Source: [Phialemoniopsis] sp. UDSM-2020
Taxonomy: Eukaryota > Ascomycota > Sordariomycetes > Thyridiales > Thyridiaceae
NCBI GenBank assembly: GCA_018873225.1
Contig: JAEILZ010000001.1
Span: forward strand, 1,922,001 to 1,986,000
DNA length: 64,000 bases
Direction of reading: 5' to 3'
Shown: piece by piece, positions 33,528 through 44,996 of the stretch
How positions within the stretch are numbered: the first letter of the stretch is position 1
How the letters are laid out: each line of letters starts with the position of its first letter
Notes under the pieces: generated by a model
What the model saw: only the letters and a program-made list of their open reading frames with translations
Databases searched by the model: none
What the model was told of the DNA's origin: nothing
Program-made: the position numbers and the translations under genes

Positions 33528-35509
33528 CTACCTCCTGCCCCTCCGTCCAACGATGGTAGTGCTCTTGGTCCTCGCCTCCTCGAGGTTCTTCTTGAAATCT
33601 CCCCAGAGCGCCTTGATGATGCCGTTGGCCTCCCAAGCGTCCACCGTCTCGTTCGCCAGCCGGCGCCGCTGCTTGCTCTTCATCTTCTCGCGCTCCTTAA
33701 GCTTGGCCGCCGTCATCAGCCCTTGCTTCTCCAGGTTCTCTCCGACCCAGTCCATAAGTGCGTGCTTCCAGTGGATCAGGCTGTGCGCCGTCTCCGCGTT
33801 CGAGTTGCACACGACGCCAACATACCACTCCTTGTGCTGCGGCTGCAACGTGTTGCCATCCTCGTCGCGCGAAGCCTCGCTTCCTTCGCCCTCGTCATCC
33901 GCATCCGAGTCGCTGTCAGACTCGACGTCTTCGAGTGAATTATGATTGTAGGCAGAGCCCGTGAGTGTGATCTTGAAGGTGGCGGGATGGTTGCTTCGTC
34001 CACAAGCATGGCACGTCTCGCCCCTGTCCGGGTCGTCGCGGTGGAGCTCGTAGCTCTCCAGGTAAGGGCGAGCACGAATTGCCTTGTGGAACTCGGTCTT
34101 CCAACCGGCGGACATAAACTTGGACTGCGCGAGTCCCCGGACCTCGTCATCCAGCTTGCGCCAAGCAAGTCGGTAAAGGCCGTCGTCCTTGTCGAATGCC
34201 GGGTTGAGGCGACGCTGGACTAGCCACTCTATGGCATCCTTGAAGTGGGCCTTGAGCGGCTTGTGTGCATGCGCTGTAAACTCCAAGGGGATCTCCTGGC
34301 GTAGCAAGTCCGAGGGCACGCCCATAGGTCCTTCATCATCCTCGACCACAAAGTCTTCGAGGTCCTCATCGTTGTATTCACCGTGCTCCTTGTCTTTTGA
34401 AGGCTGCTTCTCTGCCGCCTTGGCCTTCTTTTTCTTCTCCTTTCGCTGTTTGTGTTGTCTTAGTGGTGAGCTCGGTTGCTCGTCGGCCTCTTCCTTCTCT
34501 TCATCATCAAACTCCTCGAGCGCCGCAAAGTCAGAGTCCGTATCATACTGACCCCGCTGATCCTCCTCGTCCGGGGACGACTCGGTGAGCTCTTCAATAG
34601 TGATTGTCTCGCCCTGTCTTCTCCGACGGAGGACTTCCTTTTGTTTCTCCTTGAAGGTTCTATGACCACCACGGGAACTGCGTGAACCACGCCTGGTAGC
34701 CGAAGACTGAGTACCAGGCTGAGTTTTCTTTGGAGTCTGTAGCTGTTGTCCAGAGGTCTTCACCTCCGTCACGTCTGGAAGATCAGGGGAAGAGCTTGCG
34801 GCCCTCTGGGGTACCAGTCGCCTTCGCCGCTTCGTGGCTGATACAACGCCCTCATCACTATCATCCTCGTCAGAGACTACGGCAGGTTTGCGACGTCTTG
34901 GATGACTGGAGGCAGGCGTCGCTATCGGCATGTCGTCAGAGTCATCCTCGAGAACGATCAACTGCTGTCGCTTGGCTTGAGGTTCCGCGCCAGACCCGTC
35001 GTCAGAGCCGTCGTCAGAGCCGTCGTCAGAGCGAGAGCGCTTGGACCGCCGACTCCGGCTTGGGAGTTGGATTGGCTCGGCATCTTCGTCCTCTCTGATT
35101 TGGTCCACTTCCTCGGCGTCATCAGATGAGTCATCGGAAACTATAACAGTTCCACCGCGTTTGGACATGAACTGCGTAGATGGAAGCTGGCTAGCTGTGG
35201 GCAGCCTTGTCTGGACACGCTCCAGTGATAGCGGCGGTGGTGGGGACCTCCTGGGAGTTGTCCTTACCCTGACAGCAGGGCTTGATCTTGGTGCCATCCC
35301 TAAAAAAGAAGTTGTGTTGGTAAGCTTCTGGGTATGATATTTGCGAATGTGTAGGTGGGCGAAATCATGCAGACATATTGCCACGGGGATGTGAACGCGC
35401 TGCAAGTGAAGGGGAAAACACAAGAAGCAGCGATGAGTGAGGTCCGGGATAACATACCAAGACTGGCTTCCAAAGTTTGCTGTTTTGGAGCTTTTCGTTT
35501 GCGCGACAT
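33528..35509 (-). CDS. DUF4211-domain protein, probably nuclear
   Basis: Minus-strand exons are 35509-35458 and 35299-33528, giving 607 aa. The 158-nt intron has GTATGT...TAG borders and splits a Gly codon, so the protein begins MSRKRKAPKQQTLEASLGMA. The frame also stays open upstream of the second exon, but that reading is intron read-through. The N-terminal 300 residues are disordered with many acidic Ser/Asp tracts and basic clusters (RSRRSKRSR, KRRRRL), suggesting nuclear localisation. The C-terminal part (about 315-590) carries the DUF4211 features: LEFTAHAHKPLKAHFKDAIEWLVQ, a zinc-like ETCHACGRSNHPATF, EWYVGVVCNSNAETAHSLIHWKHAL, and the final helical KLKEREKMKSKQRRRL...ETVDAWEANGIIKALW. 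The function of this domain is not established. A chromatin or DNA-linked role is inference. Confidence 0.83.
34997..35032 (-). repeat. Three perfect 12-bp tandem units in coding DNA
   Basis: The unit CGTCGTCAGAGC is repeated three times on the plus strand and encodes a SDDG-type acidic repeat within the disordered N-terminal half of the DUF4211 protein. The length is a multiple of three, so copy-number change keeps the frame. Confidence 0.85.
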
Positions 35510-36545
35510 GATTGGAAAGTGAGATGGGTGGGTTCGGCTTGTTGATGTAGGCGAGGTGGTGCAAGGTTATAAGGTGGTTCCCTATGAATTCATTGTTGAC
35601 AGTCTCATGAGTTTGCTACTCAAGCGACAAATAACAGCTCGCAGCTAGCAATACCTAGCAAGTGAGTGCTCAATTAGCAAAGCTGCAGCATATCAGTTGA
35701 TGTTCTTCAAGCCATATGGCGAAAGAAGTCAGTAGGTGACCAGGGTCACATGGTGTGATGCAAGCTCATCCCGTCCTGGTTTGCATGGATTCACTAATAT
35801 CCAGATCGATGTGAATGCGAGTTCTGGAGTTTTCACTTACAGAATTTCAAGACGAAATAGGCATATCGAGAAGAACTGGAATGCGTTTGATGTGCCTCAT
35901 AAAGATTGGGGAGCATATAAGAATTGTTAGGCGCAGAAGCGTCATTGTTCTCCCCCACATACATAAAAATATGGCTGACCAGCTGGAGACGCGTCAAAAG
36001 CGTGTCGCCCCCCTAAAGTGCCTGCAGATAGCTGCTTAGTAAGATCACCTCGGTCCTTTGGCTTGCAAATAATGTGTCAAAACATCACCATTTTCCCCAT
36101 CGCTCGCTGCATACACTCAATTATGGCCATTAGATGAATAGAATTGGGTATCAAATGTCATATTGACGAAAAATTATCTTCCAGCGAAGAGTAGTTGCCA
36201 TCGGAGTCTATATAATTAACCGCCTCTGAAGAGGTTCCCCCTATTAAGACCCTTGTGCAAGGAAGCCCGAGGCAGTCCTGATACACAGCAAGAGATGATG
36301 ATGATCGAAAGGGCCATCCATCTCGACACACTACCTCCTCTTGTCTATAGACAGAATTACTGGATCAGGGCGGACAGCCGAGCAAATGGCTGTCCACCAC
36401 ACGAAGAATTGAAGGGTTAAGCGAGTGACAGACCCCCAGAAGATTGGCCCAATTCTATCGGATAACGCCGTGTTCTCCCAAAACTCCAGACATGCTGTAC
36501 AAATGGCTTAGACAGGCTTCGTCTTCCTGCCATGAAAGGCTTGAT
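35510..36545. other. Intergenic region between the DUF4211 gene and LCB2
   Basis: About 1 kb with the DUF4211 promoter and the LCB2 3' flank. AT-rich. No supported gene, RNA or repeat. Confidence 0.4.
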
Positions 36546-38555
36546 CTAGCGAAGCTTGAATTGCACATCGCGAGCAGTGCAGGCGACGACGTCCTCCAAC
36601 TTCCACCTCGGAGGCTTGATCACGCCCTCCAAGCCGTTAGCTTTCCTCCACTCGTCCTCCATCTCTGGGGTGACCCCGGCGGGAAGCGGCTCCTGACCAC
36701 CTGCAATACCGGTAGAGTACTTGAGCTGCAGGATGTCGCCAACCTCGTCACAGGCAGCAAGAAGCCAGTCGAGGTCATCCTTGTTGTGGGCAGACGAGAT
36801 ACAGAAACGAGCACGGGAGCTGATCAAAGGAGTGGCAGGGTAGCCGACAACGACAATCGAAATCTTGCGTTTCAGCATCTCTTGACTGAAAGACTTCATT
36901 TTGCCGGGGTTGTAGAGCACGACTGGAATGATCGGGGAGTCGTCGTGGCCGTAGACGATGAAGCCGAGACGCTTAAGTCCCAATCGAAGGTACCGAGAGT
37001 TGAATGCGATGCGCTGGAGGCGTTCCTCGCCCTGGCCGGGAACAAGTTCGCCGGTGATGAGCTTGAGCGAGGTGAGAATCTGCATCATAACAGACGGGGC
37101 GGGGGACTCTGCCAGAGCAGTAGCCACGTTGGTACTCCTGAGCTTGTCGATGATGTGCTTCTCGGCGGCTACGTAACCTCCATTGGCACCGAAGGACTTG
37201 GTAAGAGTGCCCATGAGAATATCGATTTCCTTGGGATCAATATTGAAGTAGTCGCAGACTCCACGTCCACGCGGTCCCAGAGCGCCGATACTGTGGGCCT
37301 CGTCAACGTAGAGATAGAACTTGTACTTGTGCTTCAGAGCCACGATGCTGGGAAGATCAACAAGGTTACCCTCCATGGAGTAAAGACCCTCGACAGCAAC
37401 GAGAATCTTCTTCCAGGGTCGATGGGTGCGCGGCTGACCCTGAGAGATGGCTTCCCTGAGTTTCTTCTCCAGATCGACCATGTTGTTGTGCTTGAAAGAC
37501 CTAATCATGGCGCCCGAGAAGCGAGCACCGATACGGATAGACGAATGGTTGAGCTCGTCGGAGATGATCAGGCAGCCCTTGGAAACCAGAGCAGGGAAAG
37601 AGCTCGAGTTCGTGACGAATCCCATAGAGAAGACCATAGCGTCCGGCTTGCCGACAAAAGCGGCAATCTCTCGCTCAACATCGAGAACAAGATCCGACGT
37701 GCCAGCATCCGCCCGAGAGCTGCAGAAACCGAGACCATACTTTCGCACCGTCTCCTCCACAGCGTCGGCGCAAGGCCCGTCAGACTGAGCAAAACCGAGA
37801 TAGTTATAGGAGCTCATGTTGAGCGTCTGAGTGGTAGTGCCAGTGTACTTGTAGGTGCGGTTGTGGTCATCCGACTTGCGGTCCAGTAGGGTGATGAAGC
37901 GGCCGGGCACGTCAGTGGTAACTCGGGCAAAGCACTCATCGAGGCGTCTCTTCAAACGACGAGTGTAGAAACTGTCGAAGTCGTCGTTGAGAGGAGCATA
38001 ACCGTTGGCAGCCTTGAGCGATGCGTACAGCTTCTTGTCACCGAAACGCTTGCCGAAGAAATCCCGGGTGTGGCCGTAGATAATCAGGAGGAGATAACTA
38101 ATGTAGGTGGTGAGGACGAAGTAGTAGGCTGGCTCGTCATGAACTGGTGCCTTGAGCGACTCGCCCGAGCTCTTGCTCACATATCTGTGGCTCTGGCTGA
38201 GGAGGGGACCGAACTGGGCTTCGGAGCGCCTCTGCTGTACTGACTCGGAAGCAGAGGGGGGTTGGAAGAGGGTGGTCGGAGCCTCATCGTTGTTGGATTC
38301 CCCAGCAGTAGCCGTCGAGAGAGAGATCGTGGGCAGAGACAGGCTGGCTGCTGAGATTTGGGGAGAGGAGCCATTCTGTTGCTGCATGGCCAAGAGAGCC
38401 TGCTGTGCGGACAGGCTGTCCTTGCTCTTGGGAGACGACGAGAAGAACTGGCTGAGGCGATTGGCCTTGGACTGAGACGGACGGCGTTCCGCGTTCCGTT
38501 CAGTCGTCGACATGCTGGACGAACTCGAGAAAGGGTTGGAAAGCTTGCGGGGCAT
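36546..38555 (-). CDS. LCB2: Serine palmitoyltransferase subunit 2 (Lcb2)
   Basis: PLP-dependent catalytic subunit that condenses L-serine with palmitoyl-CoA to 3-ketosphinganine in the ER, the first step of sphingolipid synthesis. Single exon, 669 aa from the ATG at 38555 (MPRKLSNPFSSSSS). Eleven codons upstream the frame begins with GTG only, so they are excluded. After a Ser-rich, probably disordered N-terminus (about 140 residues) come the membrane-proximal segment YYFVLTTYISYLLLIIYGH and the aminotransferase fold: NYLGFAQS, SSRADAGTSDLVLDVEREIAAF, SDELNHSSIRIG, YVDEAHSIGALG (cofactor Asp) and the PLP lysine in GTLTKSFGANGGY (about K453). The C-terminal RFCISSAHNKDDLDWLLAACDEVGD block is also typical. 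A long antisense open frame is only a codon shadow. Confidence 0.97.
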   Translation of the reverse strand: MPRKLSNPFSSSSSMSTTERNAERRPSQSKANRLSQFFSSSPKSKDSLSAQQALLAMQQQNGSSPQISAASLSLPTISLSTATAGESNNDEAPTTLFQPPSASESVQQRRSEAQFGPLLSQSHRYVSKSSGESLKAPVHDEPAYYFVLTTYISYLLLIIYGHTRDFFGKRFGDKKLYASLKAANGYAPLNDDFDSFYTRRLKRRLDECFARVTTDVPGRFITLLDRKSDDHNRTYKYTGTTTQTLNMSSYNYLGFAQSDGPCADAVEETVRKYGLGFCSSRADAGTSDLVLDVEREIAAFVGKPDAMVFSMGFVTNSSSFPALVSKGCLIISDELNHSSIRIGARFSGAMIRSFKHNNMVDLEKKLREAISQGQPRTHRPWKKILVAVEGLYSMEGNLVDLPSIVALKHKYKFYLYVDEAHSIGALGPRGRGVCDYFNIDPKEIDILMGTLTKSFGANGGYVAAEKHIIDKLRSTNVATALAESPAPSVMMQILTSLKLITGELVPGQGEERLQRIAFNSRYLRLGLKRLGFIVYGHDDSPIIPVVLYNPGKMKSFSQEMLKRKISIVVVGYPATPLISSRARFCISSAHNKDDLDWLLAACDEVGDILQLKYSTGIAGGQEPLPAGVTPEMEDEWRKANGLEGVIKPPRWKLEDVVACTARDVQFKLR

Positions 38556-41097
38556 CTCTGACGAAATAGCCGAAGCTTTGGTCGACACGGGAGGTAAAGT
38601 CGAAGAGGCCGATGTGCCGAGAGATCAATTGCTGCAATGCTGACAAGACGTGACCGTCAGTACCAGATTCCGGTAAACCAAATGACCAGTGCCGATAATG
38701 GATTCAGCCCTGCGAGAATATGCGCAATGATTTGCTTGGACACCGCCTATTCGCTTGCCAATGCGAACAATAGGCGGTGAATCCAGGCTCTGCACACAGT
38801 CTTCGACAGAGGCTAAACGGGTCCACAGCGGCCGGGGTCGTCAAGATGCGTCCAGGATGACTTACCAAAATCGCAGCAACTGATGGACCAGAAATTGAAT
38901 TGACTGTGCCCTTGCCTTGCTCGACAATTGACAAAGCTTCGATTCCAGCGATTCTCCTTGCGCAATCGATGTGCAGTGACGCGCGCGCCACCTGCGTGGT
39001 TGTTTGACGTTTGGCACGAAAGGGAGGCCGCTAAATTCCTGCTGCAAGGGGCGTCACGTTTGCTCCCACGCTTCTCGTCCGAACACCCGGAATCCCTGGT
39101 TTGGCCCGCTAAGTCCGATTGCGTCTCCAAACTTCACGTCGCAAGTCCTCGAAGCAGACGAAGACGATGCGGTGTCAGTCGGCCGGTTGGAGGCGATGAA
39201 AGGGAAAGTAAGGAGCGGAAGGGGTTGACGGGGTGAAGAGAGCAGGAGAGGAAGAGAGAAGGAAGAAGAGAAGCGAGAGCGAGAAATCGATGGATCAATC
39301 GTACGGCACAAGTGGAGGAACTTTGGAGATTTGGCGGCGATTCAAGGATGGCACTAGCCACACAGTTTAATTTTGGCGGGTGGATGCGCGCTGAGCCTTG
39401 GCTGCCCCTGACTCCCGTGACTCCCGAGCCCTCCGGACAGGCCACTGGCCAAAATGCGCGATGATGAAAATCTCGGCTGTTGGAGACTTTTGGGTACTAA
39501 GCCTTGGGATCATCATGCATACTTCCCATCGCTGCTGACATATAAACACTCGAGGTTCAGTGCTGCAATATTGAGTGTTCGAATAGTCAATTGAATTGAA
39601 TCTCCTCTCTCTGAATCTGGCTGACTGTCTCTTCTCGTCCTCCTGCACCTCCTCGTCCCTGTCGCGCTGCTGACATCCGAATCCTCACTCTTGAAACTTT
39701 ACTCGGTACGCGAAATGTACAGGGGTCGTCATCACCAAATCCCATTTGATGATGCACTAGGATGCTTGCGGCACTGACAGAGCCACCAGCGGCAGCTATC
39801 CGGGGGGTTCGCTCAGGGGCACGACCGGGTTGGTCTCGCCACCGTCCCACCCGCTCCCGCGCTCGCGCCCAATGCTTGGTCCCGTCATTTCACATCCTAC
39901 CCGGGAAAAGTCTTTGTTGCCCGGGGTGCTGGGCTCCCAGGTCCCTGGCAGTATCCTTTAGCGGATTTGGAATAGCTAACGTTATTCCTTAGCTTTCTCT
40001 TCGCCTTACTCAATCAATCCCATACCCCTTTGTCGTAATTCGCCTGTCTTTGGATAAAAGTCGCCGGTCATCAAATGCAAGCCTCCCGCTAATCGTAGGC
40101 GTCTGCGATGGCGGTGCCTGACTAGCTAGCTACCTTACCAAAGTGCCCTGATCCTCGTTACCCCAAGCTATGACCTGCCTTGGGTTCCTCGATCCTGGGG
40201 GGACTCGGGCTCGCGTACGTACGCAGTAGTTTGCTAGGCATCAGATAAGCTCGATCCGAGAGACTTGGTTAAACAGTAGCGCTCTGGTATCCGTAAAGAC
40301 TGCGAAGTTGTCGTAGCTCGTACAGCCATCAAGTACGAATTCCTCCCTCGGACTGGGACTTTCCAGGTAACCGACGATTTGGTACAGACAGCAATAACCG
40401 GTTCCGGCCATACAGGCCCGTCATTGGTGCGCGTCGACTTGAAGCAGTCTTTGACAATGTCTCTACCTACAGACCACTGTTCGAAGAAGCGTGACCTCCA
40501 CGGGCTCCGTTGGACCAGAAAAAGAAGGCAGTGGTGTTGCGTGAGGGAAAGCCAGATTGATCAGACAGAAAGGGACGTTGCTCCGTAGAGCTCGTCAGAG
40601 TCAATAGCACTATTTGATGTACACATTGCCAGCCTTGAGTAAGTTTTGACCTTTGAATTGACTTATATGGCTGTTCTAGAGCTGGCCGAGGTCATTGTGG
40701 GGATCAAAAGCAGGTCCCTCCGGTGTGCGCCGCCTGAAGGCTTTTGTACCTCGGAGCGAAGCCGCACGGAAACCAAGCGAATCAAAGGCCGATGATGGCC
40801 GACTGGAGCCGTCCACTTCCCGACAAAAACAGTACCTGTACATCAATCGACACGTTTCATCTCACACGATTGAAAGTAGAGATACAAGTCCCAACACTTT
40901 GGTTCTCATTGCTCGCCGGAACTCCATTCACAGCTTTGAAGCGATATCAGACTTACTCACTCCCTTCACACATCTCCAGTCCGACCTTTCAGGCCCGGTC
41001 ACGTTTATTCAAAGCGCGTACGAGTTTGTATGATTTTTAAAAGCGAACAGCTTTTGTAATACGCGTTTTTACTTGGTCCCGCTCGCATCACGAGAAA
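38556..41097. other. Divergent promoter region, LCB2 / acetoacetyl-CoA synthetase
   Basis: 2.5 kb between outward-facing genes. It contains the strong palindrome at 38741-38779, a 12-bp palindrome GCGTACGTACGC at 40213-40224, and purine-rich tracts near 39190-39290. Short open frames have no recognisable domain. No RNA gene seen. Confidence 0.45.
38741..38779. promoter_or_regulatory. Inverted repeat with CCAAT in the loop, upstream of LCB2
   Basis: The arm CACCGCCTATT (38741-38751) is perfectly complementary to AATAGGCGGTG (38769-38779), with a 17-nt spacer. The spacer contains a further short pairing (CGC/GCG) and a CCAAT word at 38758-38762. It lies 186-224 bp upstream of the LCB2 ATG, in the promoter or leader. 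It could be a dimeric factor site around a CCAAT box or an RNA hairpin in the 5' leader. Function is inference. Confidence 0.6.
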
Positions 41098-43455
41098 ATG
41101 ACAACCAACGGGGAGGTTGTTCAGAATGGGGCTCCGGCCGAGCTTTGGAGACATCCGCAACCCGAAACGAGCCAGATGTGGAGGTTCCTCGAACACATAA
41201 ACGCCAAGTATAATCTCAGTATAAAAGACTATCCCGAATTGTACAAGTGGTCGGTAGAGAATGTCGCAGAATTCTGGGAGGAGACCTGGTATTTTGTTGG
41301 GATCACGTCGTCGAAACCATTCGATGAGGTTAGTCAACTTTTTATATCCCACAACTGACGTTGAAACTCATTTTGCGTCTGCGATCTCATGGAAGAAAGT
41401 TGCAAGTGCAGCATATGACCCATGTATTTTCCGCAACTTTCTCAGAGCAACACAATCTTATTTTCCGTCATGTTTTGAGTGGCATATACTAACCCCGTTG
41501 CAGGTCCTGGGCTCTGAAAGCCCAATGTTCCCGCGGCCTGACTTTTTTGCCGGTTCTCGTCTCAACTATGCAGAGAATTTGCTTTATCCAGCGAAGGAGA
41601 AGGTCAATGATTCAGACGTTGCCATCATCACGCTGACCGAGGACCACGGAGTCTCCTCCTCCATGACTTGGCGTCAGCTGCGCCAGGAGGTCAATGCCTG
41701 CGCTACCGCACTGCGCGCCGCAGGAGTCAAGCAGTCTGATGTAGTCGCGGGCTACATATCTAACCATGCAGGAGCGCTCGTTGCCATGCTGGCGGCAGCC
41801 TCTATTGGTGCGATCTGGACGGGCTTGTCCCCGGATACTGGCGTCAGTGCAGTGCTGGACCGTCTTGCCCAAATTGGCCCCAAAGTCCTCTTTGCAGACA
41901 ACGGGGTGCTGTACAATGGCAAGAAGTGGCCAAGTACTGACAAGACCCTCGAGGTTGTCACTGATCTGAAGAAGCATGGTCTGGAGCTGGTCATTGTCTT
42001 GGAAACCCTTGCAGGATCCGACCTTGCCTTGAAGGACCTGGAGGCCAAGGGCGTCAAAGCTGAGGCATACGATAACTTTATCAAAAGGTATGGCGATACT
42101 CTTCTCTGTGTTGAAACACATCATATCTGACAGATTGCAGCGGCACCGGTGACTCGCCACCGCACTTTGAGCAACTACCCCCATCACATCCCCTTTTCAT
42201 CCTCTACTCAAGTGGAACAACCGGATTGCCCAAGCCAATTGTCCATACCGCACTTGGCACCCTGATCCAACACAAGAAGGAACATTACCTCCACTGTTCC
42301 ATGAATGCCTCTTCCCGTCAGCTGTATTATACGACCACCTCGTGGATGATGTGGGCATGGAGCGTCTCCTCTCTGGCTTCCGGAACGACGCTTGTGCTTT
42401 ATTCCGGGTCTCCTTTCAAACCTCACGGATTCATGTCGATGCCGAAGCTGCTCTCTGAGTACAAAGTAACGCATTTCGGGACTTCAGCAAGCTATCTGAC
42501 CATGCTGGAAACCAACAACGTATCACCACTAGATGATTCTGGTCTCGACCTGTCCTCGCTCGAGGCGATCTACTCCACGGCCTCGCCATTGCCGCCATCG
42601 ACCTTCTCATACGTCTACAAGGCCTTCCCCAAGAAGGTCAACCTCGCCTCCATCACCGGCGGCACGGACATCATCTCCCTCTTCGGCGCGCCCTGCCCAC
42701 TGCTGCCCGTCCGTGGCGGCGAGATCCAGTGCGCCGGCCTCGGCATGGCCATCTCGGTCATGGACCCAGCCTCGGACCCCGAAGACCCGCGACCCGTCGG
42801 CCCGGGCGAGGAAGGCGACCTCGTCTGCGCCAAGCCCTTCCCCTGCCAGCCGCTGACCTTCTTCGGCGCCGGCGGCCAGGACAGGTACCGCGCCGCCTAC
42901 TTTGAGCGGTTCCCGGGCCTCTGGCACCATGGCGACTTTGTGCGCATGGACCCGCGCACGGGCGGGCTCGTCATGCTGGGCCGGTCCGATGGCGTGCTCA
43001 AGCCGCACGGCGTGCGCTTCGGCAGCGCCGAGATCTACAACATCCTGACCAAGTTCTTTGGGGACGAGGTCGCCGACGCCGTGTGCGTGGGCCGCCGTCG
43101 CGAGTCGGACAGCGAGGAGACGGTGTGCCTGTTCGTCGTCATGGTCGAGGGCAAGACGTTCGGCCCGGACCTGCGGGAGCGGATCAAGGCCGTGATCCGC
43201 AAGGAGCTGAGCCCGAGGCACGTTCCTGGCATCGTCGAGGAGTGCGGCGGCGGAATTCCTAAGACTGGTAATGGGAAGAAGTAAGTTCCTCATATTTCAA
43301 AAGATCGACGCTGTGACATGTGTACTAACGCTGTTGCTAGAATCGAAGTTGCTGTCAAGCAAATTCTCTCCGGTATGAAGATCAAGACCAACGCAAGTGT
43401 TGCGAACCCCGAGGCGATAGAGTGGTTTAGAGAATGGGCAAAGACACACGACTAG
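41098..43455 (+). CDS. Acetoacetyl-CoA synthetase
   Basis: ATP-dependent activation of acetoacetate to acetoacetyl-CoA, feeding ketone or leucine-derived carbon into sterol or acetyl-CoA metabolism; probably cytosolic, as no targeting signal is seen. Exons: 41098-41328, 41504-42087, 42141-43280 and 43341-43455, giving 689 aa, a normal length for the family. Motifs: the N-terminal ACAS-type segment SQMWRFLEHINAKYNLSIKDY, SPMFPRPDFFAGSRLNYAEN, the P-loop LYSSGTTGLPKPIVH, the AACS-specific TTSWMMWAW and ASITGGTDIISLF, HHGDFVRM, GRSDGVLKPHGVRFGSAEIYN, and the C-terminal lysine in PKTGNGKKIEVAVKQIL. The block ..FDEVLGSESPMFPRP.. is restored only by removing the 175-nt first intron. It is convergent with the ADAL-type deaminase, 300 bp apart. 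Confidence 0.95.
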
Positions 43456-43755
43456 ACGATAGAATCAAGAGTGAACCGCGGCTTGCCAGGTCGGCTTATG
43501 GGAAAGGAAAAGTGCAAACGAATAAATCAAAATAGCAAGAATCTTAGAGCCTCTAATAGACCTTTACACTACACTCATATCTTTGACACAAGTCTGAAGT
43601 ATCTCTTCTTGATGTTTTACCATTGAATTGAACTGGATATGCATGGTTGCAGCATCGTGAACATTCTCTACTGTCATCATCTATCATGCATGGCCATCTT
43701 CTCTATCATGTATCATACCCCCAAACGCCTTTGCTCCCTGAAGCGCCGCCATGTT

Positions 43756-44996
43756 CTACCACATGATCTTCCTGAGCCGTACCTTCTCCTCATCGCCGCC
43801 AAAGATGACATCGATTGCCTTGCGTGCCAGCCTGCAGCTATCCTCCTTGGTGAGACCAAAATGCTGCGCGACGAGACGGTACTCGTTGGACAGCGGGCTG
43901 CCAAAGACGCCCACATCGTCCGTCTGTCTCATAATCAGATACAAGCTCATTTCAAGATATCACGGGGAAAGATCCACGGGCAAGAAACTTACGCAAAGAA
44001 CAGGCACGCAGCCCTCAACCTTCCACCACTCGCCAAAGTGGTGCGCCTCGAACCCGCCTGTGATCATCTGCGCGTGCACGTTGCAGGACAGGCACAGCTC
44101 GAGGCCCATGCCGCCCCGCGCGACGATGGCCCGCTTCGCCTTGTCCCCGACGTGGATGACGTGCCCGATGCGGTCGGGCCGCCAGCCCAGCAGCGTGTCG
44201 AGCTCGGCCTCGGTGCCGCTGCACTCGGCCTCGGCGAAGTGCAGCGTCATGCCGAGCCCCTCGATCTTCCGCGCGGCCTCGAACGCCGGCGCCAGGGCCT
44301 CGACGCCGACGCGCGCCGGGTCGCCGCAGAGGTCGATGCCGACGACGCCCCTGCCGACGAAGGCGCGGCACAGGTCGACGACCTCGTTGGCCTGGGCGAG
44401 CGTGTTGCGCCGGTCGACCGAGAGGATGAGGCGCGTGCGCAGGCGGGGATCCGCAGCCTCGAAGGCGGCGACGGCGTCGAGGATGCGCCGGACGTAGTCG
44501 GCCTTGGACAGGGCGCCGAGCGCGCGCGGCGTCGTGCGCAGCTCGAGGTAGACGACGCCGTCGTCGGCAAAGTCCTGCAGGACGCGCGTGGTGGTGTAGG
44601 TGAGCGCCCACTCGTCGTTGACGAGGTTGTAGATGTAGGACGAGAAGAGCGGGAAGAAGCTATATATGCGTTAGTCACCACCACAGGCGCAAGAACATAT
44701 ACACCCAGTGAGTGAGTCAACTTGCGTCTTGAGGTCGTAGTCATGCTTGCCCGGGGGCATCACGACGAGCGGGTCCTCGAGGTCCGTCTCGCCGGCGGCC
44801 TTCTTCCGGAGCCAGACCTCGTGCAGGCATTGCCGGCTGATGCTGCCGCTGAGATGAGCATGCAGCTGGACGGTCGAGCGACTCAAGTCAGTATAAGTGC
44901 ACTACGGCAGAGGGCATCGCCACGTTTGGGATTCTAATATTTTACCTCAATCTTGGGAAGTGCCTTCACATCCAGGGCCGCCTCGGTGCTAGCCAT
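43756..44996 (-). CDS. Adenosine deaminase-like protein (ADAL, N6-methyl-AMP deaminase type)
   Basis: Metal-dependent purine deaminase of the ADA superfamily. The ADAL branch in other eukaryotes hydrolyses N6-methyl-AMP to IMP, while the substrate here is unproven. Minus-strand exons: 44996-44946, 44865-44726, 44659-43993 and 43923-43756, giving 341 aa. The second intron (44725-44660) starts with GCAAGT, a GC-AG intron. Key motifs: LPKIELHAHLSGS (metal HxH), TLHFAEAE (the ADAL variant of the catalytic Glu motif, not HAGE), DRIGHVIH, LELCLSCNVHAQMI, and the metal/catalytic Asp pair in TDDVGVFG after the last intron. Each motif joins only if the described introns are removed. The tail ends KVRLRKIMW. 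Confidence 0.88.

Noticed and set aside
35639..35660. GCAAGTGAGTG word resembling a third MITE end
   Set aside because: No matching right end (CACCCACTTG-like) occurs within 250 bp and there is no 5-bp duplication.
36444..37889. 481-codon open frame antisense to LCB2
   Set aside because: It lies entirely opposite the strongly conserved Lcb2 catalytic domain and shows no recognisable domain. It is a codon-bias shadow of a GC-rich gene.
42607..43293. 228-codon open frame antisense to acetoacetyl-CoA synthetase
   Set aside because: Opposite highly conserved ANL motifs; composition typical of a shadow frame.
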